Source: Cosmopolites sordidus (taxonomy: Eukaryota; Arthropoda; Insecta; Coleoptera; Curculionidae). From it: a stretch of 64,000 nucleotides of DNA. A model generated the notes under the pieces. The model was given only the letters and a program-made list of their open reading frames with translations. It ran no database searches and had not been told where the DNA came from. Made by a program: the position numbers and the translations under genes. The DNA is taken from NCBI GenBank assembly GCA_031761425.1, contig JARFXV010001686.1, positions 124,001 to 188,000 on the forward strand. Direction: 5' to 3'. Shown here piece after piece: positions 45,818-56,822 of the stretch. The first letter of the stretch is position 1; every line of letters starts with the position of its first letter.

Positions 45818-46625
45818 CTAAAAATGTGGTTTTGGTGTGTTTTGAGATAAATTAACAGGTGATGGACTCGTCGATGAATCTGCACAACTCAGCTCTGGTT
45901 TAAAAAGTTCAGGGTGGGAGGGGGAGGTGGGTCTTGAGGATAAAGGACGATCAGGTAATCGATGGTCTCTTAATACTGATGTTTTAAAAGCATCTGTAGC
46001 TGTAGATCCTAGAAGAAGCACTGAGAGAAAACAATCATCATTGCTTTGAATTTTGATTTGCTCATTCGAGCTTTTTTGGCACACCTTTTTTGCATGTTAA
46101 AATTGTTATGTAAAATTTTCCGTACGCATTCTTTGTCAATTCCTACAGTTTCAGCATTCGCACGAATACTTAACTGACGGTCAAATCTAACCAGATTAAC
46201 GATTTTTTCGATATTGTCATACATTTTTGACGTGGAAGGGCGACCCGAACGTCGATCATCTTCAACGTCTTCTCGGCCATCTTGAAAACGCTTAAACCAC
46301 TCAAAAACACGTCCACGCGATAAACATTCATTGTCATTCACTTCTTTCAATAAATTATAAATTTCTGTAGCGGTTTTTCCAAATTTCAAGTGAAATATCA
46401 CAACAATTCGTTGTTCTATTGTTACACTTAATATTTTTCCGGTGAAACAAAAAACAATTCTAATTGAAATGAAGGCTACGATTATATGGATTTGTTTACA
46501 GAAGCGAGAAGTACTGCATTTGACAGAGAAGTCTTTACGCTAAATAGCCGTTGGTCGCTGGCGTTTTGCCCATGTTTACTTCTTCTGTAGCAGCGTCAGT
46601 CTCATTATTTTATAGCCATACCTCG
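45818..46625 (-). mobile_element. mariner copy with deletion and one intact end
   Basis: The right terminal repeat, read inward, is CGAGGTATGGCTATAAAATA and is followed outside by TA (46626-46627). The minus-strand frame 46401-46009 has IFHLKFGKTATEIYNLLKEV, RVFEWFKRFQDGREDVEDD, RRSGRPSTS and VRKILHNNFNMQK; it then jumps to KKARMSKSKFKAMMIVF, skipping about 60 residues including the first catalytic block. 45818-46008 is not recognisable transposase. Confidence 0.83.
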
Positions 46626-47764
46626 TATGTTTAATATTTCCATACCCCATAAACATACCCCATATGTTTAATAAACTACGAGGGTTGCTTCATTGTTTAT
46701 ATATCCGAAATAATAAATAAAAACAAATATTTTTCTTTAAAAATGGTTTGTTTGTGTTTGTTGTTTTTCAAAATATTTTCCGCGATGGTCGATACACTTT
46801 TACATACGTTTGAACCAATTTTTATAGCATTTTTTCCATTCCGATTAAGGCATCTCCAAAACATGCATTTTGCACGCATCAACCGCTTCTTCTAGTATCG
46901 AAAATTGTTAACCTCGTAGTCTATTCTTCACGGGCGGGAACACAAAGAAATCATTGGGTGCCGAATCAGAACTGTAAGATGGCTGGCCCATCAATTCGAT
47001 GTTTTAACCTGTCAAATATTGAGTTGTTCGGTCCGATATGTGAGAGCTCGCATTGTTATGGTGTAAAATAATCCTGCGTCGCTGGTTGCCTTTTGTTATT
47101 TCTTCTGGCAAACAAATGGTTGTGTGCCATTCAGAATTGACCGTTGTACAATTGTCTACTGGCAGTGTAGCCTAACTTTTGTTGGGTTTGCCTCATTTTG
47201 AAAGACTCATACAGTCGACTGCTGTTTACTTTCACGCTCATACGTATAGATCCAAGATTCGTCACTTATACACGGCTTTTTATGCGTCAGGATTGTATTT
47301 TTTGAGCATTTCTTTGCATCAATCGACACAAGCTGTTTTTTTTAGCGATTGCCAAATTATGCGGAATCCAACGTGCATAAATCTTTTTCACGGCTAAATG
47401 TCTATGTAAAATCTTGTGTATCCTTGTTATACTAATACCCAGGGATGCCTCAGTCTCACGGTATGTCACACGACAATCTTGCTTTATCAGTTCGCGCACA
47501 GTATCGATGTTTTCTGGCACATCAACCGATTTTGGACGACCTTCTTTAAATTCGTCCGTGAGCGAACGACTACCACAATTGAATTCACTTAACTAGTAAT
47601 ATACAGCGGTTTTAGATGGTGAGTCATGGACAAAAGTCGAAGTGAGTTGATCGATATACTGTTGTCGAGATAATCCACGTCGAAATTCGTAGTAAATCCT
47701 CACAAGAAAATTCTCATTCTGAGATGAAATCTTCAAGTCACTAAACAATACAAATAATAATAAT

Positions 47765-48100
47765 AATAAAGATTTCTAAGTATGAGAATCTTTCTTATGA
47801 ATTGAAGAACATCTGGCAACTTGAAAAAGTGAACATCGAACCTTTTGTAATTTCCGCAGAGGGATTGGTGAGCCACTAGTTCTCCAAAAGTTTAACAAAT
47901 TGCGGACTAAATAGAAATATCATAAAAGTGGGACAACGGAATGCTGGATTATATATTAGGATAGATATATTATGGGACAATGCCAACGGAATACTGGATT
48001 ATAATGAAACTTATCCCCAAGCTCCGAGCCGAACTCCAACATCGCGAGGGAGGAATCGGTTTATGGTTTCCAGCTTTTTGAGCTGAAAGAGTGATACCAA
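47765..48100 (+). pseudogene. R4/Dong C-terminal fragment
   Basis: ENLSYELKNIWQLEKVNIEP and FVISAEGLVSH then LNRNIIKVGQRNAGLYI match the end of R4/Dong proteins and parallel 12785-12935 (KYHELADEIRDIW, PFIISANGLVHKLS). Bordered left by an AAT-rich run. Inserted in the mariner at 46678-48546. Confidence 0.65.
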
Positions 48101-48104
48101 GTCG

Positions 48105-48470
48105 ATGAGAATAATAATACTGTTTATTAAATCCAAAAGACATTAACAAAATGTATAGATTAGGTCAAATAAACAATACATAGCATTGAACGGTAATACA
48201 GATATTCAAAATAATAACAATAATAAAACAATAAAAAAAGAGAAAAAACAATTCTTCAAAGCCTAGAACATTATTAACACTTACTTAAAAATACTCCTCT
48301 AAGCTATACAACGCTGCGCGCACAAGAAAGGCTGTCCCATACTAGCCTTCTAAAGACGTTGTTTTCCATAACATTCTTAAGCCTGTCTGGCAAGTTATTA
48401 TAGAATTTATTACAGAAATATCATCCGTATGATAAAAAGTTCGTACGTATACAGTCAACAATGTCAAACT
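48105..48470 (-). pseudogene. LINE 3' end fragment
   Basis: Minus-strand text NKFYNNLPDRLKNVMENNVF (after a small change) resembles the ..FYNxLPxxVR..L..FKxxL end of Jockey/RTE-like RTs; AATAAAC and a (TAT)n tail follow at 48140-48105, the expected 3' tail. Confidence 0.55.
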
Positions 48471-48569
48471 TTAGGATATATATGTCAGATGGCGCCTAGC
48501 AACACCACTGTTGCTAATTCCGGATACATAAATAGCAACCCTCGTATTTTCTATTAAAGAAAGTTTGTA

Positions 48570-49685
48570 TCAGGTTGTTAAGAAAGTTACTGCGGTTTTT
48601 GTTATTTTAGTATTAAATCTTGTATTTTGAAATAAATTTGTGTTAAATTGTTTTGACTTTATATATAATTTTAAAGCGTGTTTGTCGCTCTATCTGTTGT
48701 ATAAGTTTTGTTCTAAAATAATTTTGGCCAATTCTTTCAGAGCTTTAAATGTAACATGGAAAACAAGTTCCTAGCTGTGATGAGAGCCTTGAAGATGATG
48801 AGCACAGTTGTCGGCTATCGGATGTTGACAACGACCAATTGAGGGCCTGAGTCGAAGCCAATCCGTGTACAACTGTTTGGGAGTTTGCCTTTGAATTAGG
48901 CGTAACGTATATTAACGATTTCTGACCATATACAGGAGATTGGAGAGTAAAAAAAAAAATAAATGTGTGCCGCACGAATTGAATGAAAGTCAAAAAATCG
49001 TCGTTTTGAACTATCCTCTGCCCTTGTTTGTGACGTGCGATAAAAAGTGGATTATTTACGATAATTGACGATGATCGGCTCAATGGTTGGACCACGACAA
49101 AATTACATAACACTTCCCAGAGGCGAAAATGCACCAGAACAAGGTCATGATGACTGTAAGATGGTCGGTTTGGCGGCCGGTTTGATTCCTCACAGGTTCC
49201 TGAACCCGGGCGAATTGATTAGACTGGAGAAGTACTGCCAGCAAATCGATAAAATGCATAAAAAACTGCGATGGATTTGCCCGGCATTGGCCAACAGGAC
49301 GGGACCAATTCTTCTCCATGATAGCGCTCGGCCACACGTTTCAATGATCAAGTGACAAAAGTTAAATGAATTAGCTACGAAACTCTCGACTCTCCGCCAT
49401 ACCTGAGATCTTGCTTACCGACTAGTACTTTTTCAACTATCTCGACAATTTCCTGCCAGAGAAATGCTTTAAATATCAAGAGGATGTAAAAACTGCCTTC
49501 AGTGATTTCGTCGCCTTCAGAGCTCCGGACTTTTATGGAACCGGAATAAATAAACTTGTTTCTCGTCAACAAAAAAGTGTTGATTATAATAGTTTTTATT
49601 TCGATTAATCAAGTTTTGTTTAAACTGAGATATATTCATTTCAATTTAATGGTTAAAAACCGCAATAACTTTCATCATTTCAGCA
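48570..49685 (+). mobile_element. mariner, Hsmar1/cecropia-like, both ends present
   Basis: Left end CAGGTTGTTAAGAAAGTTAC and GCGGTTTTTG; the right end, read inward from 49683, is CTGAAATGATGAAAGTTATT and GCGGTTTTTA. Transposase pieces: SLEDDEHSCRLSDVDNDQLR near 48780-48845, VPHELN near 48970, CDKKWIIYDN near 49033-49062 (first catalytic Asp block), RRSAQWLDHDKIT, LHDSARPHVS near 49313-49345 (second Asp), and FYGTGINKLVSRQQKCVDYN near 49530-49590. About ten breaks. SETMAR-type family. Confidence 0.87.
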
Positions 49686-49689
49686 TTTC

Positions 49690-50989
49690 AATTTAAACGA
49701 ATTCTTTATTTATATTGTATATTTCTAATGAAATTATATATGAGAGCTGCACTTAAATTTTTCTTATCAACGAAATAAAGTTGCAGCTTCAAACACATGC
49801 TTCACTTACATATCTTAGGAAAATTAAATAAATTAATGTACAATATTTACCTTTATTAGTTATCGATCTGTAGATGTATCGTTTAGTATGATTTAACTTG
49901 TTTATGTCATAATTTATAAAGTGAAAGTACAACAAAAGGCATATTGTCATTAGTTTTTTTGTAACGGTATATAAAAGGAAATAGACACTTTTTGTGTCCT
50001 ATATAAAAAGTCGTTAACGTTCTACTTAATTGTTCTTGATTATTTTTTAATTCCCTTTTATAGAAAGTTTCAATTGAAACTAAAATGCGATTAAAATGAA
50101 ATTACAAAGGTGAAATAAGGCCTGAGCAATTACGATTTGATCTAAATAGCTTAACCGTTTATAAAATTTCATGTCCCATATCATACAGAAAGCGGCAGAA
50201 AAACAAGCGAGTTTCCACATCAAATTTCTCATATGTCTATCGGGTAGGGACAGAGCGACTGCCTTCACTGTATTTGCAGCATCATAGCTTTGTGCATCAT
50301 GAAGTACTACAAAATTTAATTCAACATTAACCATAATGACTTGGTAACACATGGTTATGCTCCACCCATGGTTTAAAAACTTTGAAGAAACTGATTCTGC
50401 ACTGAAGTTCTATCTCTGCCTGAAAAATCTTCCAGGCAGAGATAGAACGGTACGTCAACCATCAATCTTAAAGACCGTGAACTGCTTTTCAACGTAATCA
50501 CCGGCATTCTTATCATTATCATGTAGTTTCGTTGAATATTTCGGACATCAGTTTCTTGGATATCTATTTTGGTAGTCATTCAGGTAGTCTATTCATGAAG
50601 AAATAAAGATGGGGTTAACAGCATACATTTTTGTTGTCAATTCTCGACTCTTTAGCTTCAAAATGAAATGTTTATTCACAATTTTTGTATATCTCATAAA
50701 TAACATTTTGCTTTTTGGATTTTGTGTAAAACAACATTTTCGATATTGGTCTGATGAAAAAAAATCTTTGCCAACTGCACGAAAAATTCTAATACAGTAC
50801 ATAGTTGGGAGTATAATATAATCTATTGGTATTATTGATCCTTGTTGTTTTGAAAATGAAAATTTAGTAACTATTACAGCGGTCCTTTAACAATTAATCA
50901 CAAATAATCGATTGTAGTAGTTGATCTGGACCGACGCACTTTGTTATTATGTTAAGAAAAGAAAAAGAAAGTAGAGAAACAATTGAAAA
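49690..50989. other. No recognised gene; contains a 16-bp perfect hairpin
   Basis: Open frames at 50080-50352 (minus) and 50609-50821 (plus) match no family I know. At 50407-50448 GTTCTATCTCTGCCTG and CAGGCAGAGATAGAAC pair perfectly over 16 bp around a 10-base loop. Confidence 0.5.
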
Positions 50990-51790
50990 TAATTTGTTGT
51001 AATTTAAAAGGTGTTGTAAGTTACAGTGACGTTTACAACTATATTTTATAATATATATTCTAGGAGTTCGCTCTGGTTCACTCCGCTCACCGTTATAGAG
51101 GCAAAATTTACCATAAGTATACCGAACTATGGTACTACGTAAGTTATTACTACTAACTATATACATAATATACGAACAATAATATTGGTGTTTAGCTACG
51201 TCGCCACCTCGGCCCCAAAAAAGAAGTAAAAGTAAATTAAAAAAGGTTCATAAAAAGGTCTTTCACGGCAGAAAGATCGGTCTCTTTATTCTCTAAGATA
51301 AAAGGAAAGATAGGTAAGGTAATATAACAGAGAGAAGAAAAAATAAATAGAAAAGTTGATAACGGAGTCAGACTTTCCACAAGGGTGATTAGAAAGTGGG
51401 ACGGTATGGCCCACCTAAATTCGGCTCCGTCCAAAGACTCTAAATAATAAAAACAAGATATTCAAAAGAAAAGAAAACAATTTTGTGGCTTACCCCTGTA
51501 GCCAAGAGAAGACGGCGTAAATTGGTCGAAGACCACGCACGTGGTGTCCTAGCTTTAAATTTTAAGTTTATTTTTAAGAAATATTTTTGGAGTATATATT
51601 TGGCCCTGACTTATCAAACAACAAAGTAAAATGGAATTATTCTTATGCATTCAATCAGCTGGGATAAAATTTGATACTTCATATTTTAACGCGCTCCAAG
51701 TTCTAACCACACTCTGCTCAGTACACTGTAACAAAGGAAGAGGGATCTCGCACGGAAACGGAGAAGTAAAATGCCACGATTTGACGCTAT
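50990..51790 (+). repeat. Unclassified ~0.9-kb repeat, copy 2
   Basis: Same-orientation copy of 33025-33960: GGCAAAATTTACCATAAGTA, CTAAATTCGGCTCCGTCCAA, GGCGTAAATTGGTCGAAGAC, GTGGTGTCCTAGCTTTAAAT, GGGATAAAATTTGATACTTC. Each copy has private insertions; the 106-codon frame 51631-51951 overlaps the end and is not conserved in copy 1. Confidence 0.72.
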
Positions 51791-52159
51791 TCGAGAGTGG
51801 TGCTAGACGTAAAATGTTATCTGACTGCCTTTCAAGTTTGGGGTTACCTTGTACCCGTTACACTGTGATCTCTTTTATTTGGTCTAATCAGCGTAATAGA
51901 AATGAGTCTTTAGGTTTCTTACGTTCTTACGTTTTATACCTTGCCATATAAATAATTATAAGGCATAATAATTATTTGCCTTATAAATAATTATAATTAC
52001 CGTATAAAAAATGTTTCCAGGTTGTTTTGGCCTCTTCGCATGGTAGGTCCGAATTATTCAATAATACATTTACCGCATACACTGGGACTGTCAATAATGT
52101 TTATTTTATTAATAATAAACGTATTCGTTGTTCTTGTTACACATGAAATGCGCAACACC
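51791..52159. other. No gene seen
   Basis: Repeated ATAAATAATTATAA words at 51945-52010; otherwise nothing. Confidence 0.45.
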
Positions 52160-52465
52160 TTTTTTAAACAACCATTTTAAACGTACCTAATGTCCTTCTA
52201 AAAATGAGATAGGCTTTGGACCATAACTCAGATCTATATAAAAATATGGAGAACAGCAATAACTTAAGAAGAGCTGTAATAGCGTTTATATAATATCTAC
52301 GTACTATGTTTGTCTACCACATATTTATTAGGTTCACAAATATTTTTTGATTGTATCATATACATTTTTATATTCTTGTTTGCGTTATACATTTTTAAGC
52401 TAAGATTTCAATATCGTCAGCAAACGTCGCCGTAATATTTTGGTCAAGATTGGGAATATCTCCGA
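52160..52465 (-). pseudogene. Jockey-like LINE RT scrap with FADD box
   Basis: Minus-strand: YIGDIPNLDQNITATFADDI near 52467-52405 holds the catalytic A/F-A-D-D box of Jockey-type RTs (usual YTSDIP..ATFADDTA); SIFLYRSELWSKAYL near 52250-52200 matches the later RPxLxYGSxLW block. The region between is decayed. Cut on the right by a mariner end. Confidence 0.65.
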
Positions 52466-52469
52466 TATA

Positions 52470-53225
52470 AAAGGTATACAACTTTGCTCCCGTCGTTTTG
52501 CTATAGATGGCGTTTGCGGTAACTAGTTGTCAAAATAAATCATAGATGACAAGCAATACCTTTGGGCATCTTGTAAACATAACCCCATAACACCAGTAGT
52601 CGATTTGTGTTTACATCATAAAGTTACTCGTGATTAAAAGTTTATGTCAGTTTATGAGCCAAATTCTCGTCATTTGCGAAAGGTGTTAATTTATTTCTTG
52701 AATATGAAGAAATCTGCGGCTGAGACTCATGAATCAGAAATCTGCGGCTGAATGCTCTCAGATACTTATGTTGAGGCCGCTATGAGTGAAAAAACCTGTC
52801 GTGAGTGGTTTCAACGCTTCAAGAGCAGTGATTTTCACGTCGAAGACCGGCATAGCCGTGGAAGAGCGAAAGTTTTTGAAGATGAAGAAATAGAGGCATT
52901 GCTTAATGAAGACTCATGTTAAACAGCAATTTCAACAAGCAGTTTCAAAACGCCTCAAAGATCTAGGAATTACTCAGAAGCAAGGATATTGGGTGCCATA
53001 GGAGTTGAAACTGAGAGATGTTGCGCGCCGTTTGTTTATTTGTAAACAGTTGCTTGAAAGGCAAAAACGGAAGGGATTTCTGCATCGCATTGTGACTAGA
53101 GACGAAAAATAAGTTTATTACGATAACTCCAAGCGTCGGAAATCAAGTGGATATCCCGGCCACGCTTACACGCCGACGGCCAAACCGAATATTCACGGTT
53201 CCAATAGCATGCTCTATATTTGGTA
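52470..53225 (+). mobile_element. mariner, mauritiana-like, 3' truncated
   Basis: GTATACAACTTTGCTCCCGT at 52471 and TATAGATGGCG resemble a mauritiana-type end. Transposase: MSVYEPNSRHLRKVLIYFLN from about 52645, EAAMSEKTCREWFQRFKSSD, DFHVEDRHSRGRAKVFEDEE near 52830-52890, then broken text with FKTPQRSRNYSEA, LHRIVTRDEK near 53080 (first catalytic Asp block), and PNIHGSNSMLYIWYC at 53190-53228 where it ends. An internal CAGAAATCTGCGGCTGA duplication at 52707-52752. Confidence 0.83.
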
Positions 53226-53229
53226 TTGC

Positions 53230-54174
53230 CAAACTTTTTCATAACCATATGAAGAAAAATAGCCCAACAATTTCTTTTTCTTTTCTAGTGACTTCTACAA
53301 TTATATTTGAAAGACTGTAAACTTGATCTTTAGTCGAGTGGCTTTCATGGCAGCCAGACTTATGAGATCTTATCAGAATTATTCAATTACTAATTTCAAT
53401 CTCCTAAAGCGCAGTTTTTCACACATATTCAGGATAACAAGTAGCAAAGAGTGAACCGAACCTCAAGAAAAAATAGAATCGGTGGCAAGACGTGTGGAAG
53501 TGTGTAGATAACTTGGATGCAGAAACTATTTTCTATAAATTATATAATATTTGTTAATAATTAGTAGTTTTCTGGAATCTTAATCTTTTACTCTTTTCTA
53601 TAGCATTAATGTTTTATATGTAACATAATTAAATCGAACAATCATTGTTGGTGTGTGGAATGTGCAAAAATTTAGGTGTTTAGGCAATTTATATCTTAAT
53701 TAGTGTGACACATCAAATCTCTCCAAATTTTAGGTAACCTGATTAAATATTATTCAATTTCTCACTCGCATATATTTCTTGTTTCAAATATGAATTAACG
53801 CCCTGAAAGAGAATACATTTACGAAGAAATTGATTATTTTATGAGCTAAAAGAGTTGTAAATCTTGTAAATTCAATTTAAATCTGTTAGTGATAATTTCA
53901 ATAATTTAGAGTTTTGCTAATGATTTTTTTACAATGTAAGTTAATTTTTTAGAAAAATTTGAGCAGGAAAAAAACTTTAAATTTTACTAGAACTGATAAC
54001 AAAAGCAACCCCCTATGAGAGGACGGCAAGCAAAAATAATAAATTAAATTTCGTATGACCACTTTCGGCAATTTGTTTGGAACGGTAAATTGAATTTTCA
54101 AGGAGCAATCCGAAATCGCAACAGTGGCTCTGCGAAATGGTCGGAAAAGCGGTAAAATAAGCAATTTTTTGGTC
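53230..54174. other. No gene recognised
   Basis: AT-rich. 53240-53520 may hold more LINE debris on the minus strand, not assignable. Confidence 0.35.
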
Positions 54175-54445
54175 ACTTGTCGGACGATACGCGACCCTTC
54201 CGCTATCGCCGAAAAAATAAAAGAGATCAGCGTCCAGGCGGATGAAAAACTGCGTCCGGCGTCGGAGTCATCATGTTGTTTATTGTCCGGTTAAGGGCGC
54301 TCGCTATCTGAGCGGCGATGCCGTGATTTACGGCCAGATAGAGACGAGGCGTCGGCGTCGACCGCCTGGATAACGGTGCCGGCGATTTATGGGCCCACCA
54401 TGCCCAAATATGAACCCGCCTTTAATTATCAACGGCGGTTTGTAG
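54175..54445. promoter_or_regulatory. CpG-rich non-coding island
   Basis: Roughly 270 bases with dense CpG (GGCGTCGGCGTCGACC, GCGTCCGGCGTCGGAG, GAGCGGCGATGCCGTG) in otherwise AT-rich DNA, no transposon text and no long frame. Includes TTTATGGGCCCACC. Could be a promoter, conserved enhancer or exon of an unseen gene; role unknown. Confidence 0.4.
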
Positions 54446-55449
54446 GCTGCAATTGAATATAAAAATCCTGAAGGGGGTTGTAAAATTTGATAATATTGGA
54501 AAGGGAGATAGTAAATTACTAGAGCAATAGTGGAGGCAAATTCGTTTTGTCTATAAAATTGAAATGAATGAATTTATCATTATTTTCTTTTATTAAATTC
54601 ATTACTACCCAAACTTCTGCATTTACTAACTACGGTAAATTTAATCTAAAATTAAATTTCTTTAGTAGGTTTCTTAAGTAATTTCTTAGTAAGACAATTT
54701 CTAAGCGCGAAACAAAAACTTTTGTCAAATTTGGTTAATCGTATCTAGTTTTTGCGGATTATATTTCTTGGCTATACCGATACCTCCACAACAAAATTAA
54801 CTTTCTTAAGGTTGATATTGTTACTACCTATTAAAATATAACCATCATTATTTAATTTTTTTGTTTCCTTAGAGGAGGGTTAACAAAACAGTTTCGCTGG
54901 AATCACATGGATGTTCCAATTCCCCTGATATCGTTTTCAATAATTATTATGACCTAATGGAATCTTTCATCTTGCCTATTACCAATATTCCCTGTAGGAT
55001 CGGAATCTTATTGTCTATATTAAAAAAGGGTGCATTAAAATTGGAAAATATTCCTTCCGCTAATTCTACGAAATTGTCTGGCTGATGATTACCAGGGGAA
55101 TTATAAAACACTTGAACAAGCGAACATAAGGTATTACATTAAATCCCATTGAGTAATTGGGTCAAAAGACGATTGTTTATTAAGTTGTGTTATGTAAAGG
55201 CCATCAAATATTCTAAACTTCACTTTTTTTCAGGCTAAGATCAGCAAATTCCTGCGATTAGTAGTGTAACATTTAAAAATTATCGACCGGTATAGGAATA
55301 TACGCAGTACTGCCTTGCGCATATCTTGCTTGAAAGCAAAATCCGATACTCCGCGATGACTCAGCGGCAGTCAAAAACCACGCCTTGTGCAGATTACTCG
55401 TCTCCATACCAAGAAAACGCACAGCGACCTTGTAGTCGACGCCGCAGAT
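54446..55449. other. No gene recognised
   Basis: AT-rich up to 55270; 55290-55445 has higher GC without an assignable product. Confidence 0.4.
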
Positions 55450-55753
55450 AGTCCAAGTTAAGTAACCCCTGCATTAGAGGCATGTTAAGGGGATTTTAGT
55501 ATATAGAGGGTTTTAGACTCCAGACGCTCATCTTAATTACCGGACTTTTTAATAACCAGATATTTAAACAGCATCACAAAGAATAAAAGTCAGACATAAT
55601 AAGTCCAAGTTAAGTAACCCCTGCATTAGAGGCATGTTAAGGGGATTTTAGTATGTAGAGGGTTTTTAGACTCCAGACGCTCATCTTAATTACCGGACTT
55701 TTTAATAACCAGATATTTAAACAGCATCACAAAGGATAAAAGTCAGACATTAA
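55450..55753. repeat. 152-bp tandem duplication
   Basis: AGTCCAAGTTAAGTAACCCC begins at 55450 and again at 55602; the two units differ at only a few positions (TATA/TGTA near 55503/55655, an extra T, GAATAA/GGATAA). A recent duplication. Confidence 0.95.
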
Positions 55754-56560
55754 ATTATTATTATTTTCACTGTTATTACTCATTTATTATTCAATCTCTA
55801 TTTGCCTATAGTCATGTTGTGTTTCACGAACGCTAGATAAGATCCCTTACATTTTAATACTGTTTAATACTGTTAGTTAAACACGGTAGTTGTAAGCATC
55901 ACCTTTATTTTATTTGTGTTATAATAATTAATTTTTATAAGTTTTATTTTTTGTTTATATCTGAACTTGGGCTTGTGATTATTAAATGATTTTTACAGTT
56001 AACGGAGTCTTTTTTTTAGTAGGTAGACCTTTTTCCCAGTTTATCGGTTTTTTTTTGATTCCCAAGAACAGGGTGGCGCCTCATCAAATTGCCGACCTGA
56101 TCCATCCGTAAAAAATCCAAATAAGCAAAAAAGAAGGGTTACAGTAGTCAAAATAAAGTCAATTTCGATTTAAATCTTTCTCAAATACCTGCGTAAACCC
56201 CAGCGTAATATGCAAGGGTGAAAATATAAATTTGTCTCTTCCAACCAAAGGCTTTGAGGCAATCAAAGGTGAAAAGTAATCACTTTTTCTTTTTTGGTCC
56301 AATACAGTTTTTGACGTTTAATTTCGATAATCTAGTGCTGATTTTTAGTTATGCTATCTTAAAGATACAGATAACAAGGAGATTTTATGTATATACGGAC
56401 TTTGCTGTTCGAGAAGGAAGTTTACCTTATTTTAACATTATCGTCAGATCGACACAACATCATCCACTGACGTTCTTTCATGCTGATAATATTACCAATG
56501 ATATATGACTTATATTTGTTTGTGTTGTATAAAAGACATATCTTAAACTTGATATCAAAC
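55754..56560. other. No gene; LTR-end-like motif
   Basis: CAAGAACAGGGTGGCGCCTC at 56064-56083 looks like an LTR/PBS junction, echoing 24165. No retroelement coding follows. The 84-codon frame at 56254 is not recognised. Confidence 0.35.
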
Positions 56561-56739
56561 TGTAAATGTCAAGAGGACGAGAGTAATTTTAATTTGTTTA
56601 TTTGATTATTTGAACTGTGATAGTGAACCAGCGGTGGGAATGAAGATAATTTTCAACTGTAAATAAATAGTTATTTTTTTCTTTAACAAAGACATTTTTT
56701 ATTTGCACCTTGGTGGCGATTTGTAGGAAAATCGCTACA
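56561..56739 (+). repeat. 5' LTR, apparently truncated at its start
   Basis: Matches the last ~180 bp of the 3' LTR from TAAATGTCAAGAGGACGAGA to AAATCGCTACA. AATAAATAG near 56661. Upstream bases do not match the 3' LTR start. Confidence 0.85.
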
Positions 56740-56758
56740 TTAGTGTCAGATGTGGGGT
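56740..56758 (+). promoter_or_regulatory. Primer-binding site
   Basis: TTAGTGTCAGATGTGGGG directly after the LTR; close to TGGTGTCAGAAGTGGG-type PBSs, complementary to a tRNA ending ..TGACACCA (tRNA-Leu type, inferred). Confidence 0.65.
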
Positions 56759-56822
56759 TTATTCTCCCAGAAGGTGCTAATAAATTTGTATGGACAATTA
56801 ATAAATAAATTTAAGAGACAAT

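Larger units (their letters stand above)
46678..48546 (-). mobile_element. mariner copy interrupted by LINE sequence
   Basis: Both ends are present: TACGAGGGTTGCTTCATTG at 46677 and, read inward from the right, TACGAGGGTTGCTATTTATG ending at 48546. Minus-strand transposase 47745-46690: EFRRGLSRQQY, KEGRPKSVDVPENIDTVREL, GISITRIHKILHRHLAVKKI, YARWIPHNL, then decayed DDE text (RRRIILHHNNASSH, near 47080) and NWFKRM-KCIDHRGKYFEKQ near 46800-46740. About 720 bp of LINE sequence lies between the 5' end and the transposase start. Confidence 0.82.

Noticed and set aside
50080..50821. Open frames on both strands (50080-50352 minus, 50609-50821 plus)
   Set aside because: No family resemblance; frames of this length are expected by chance.
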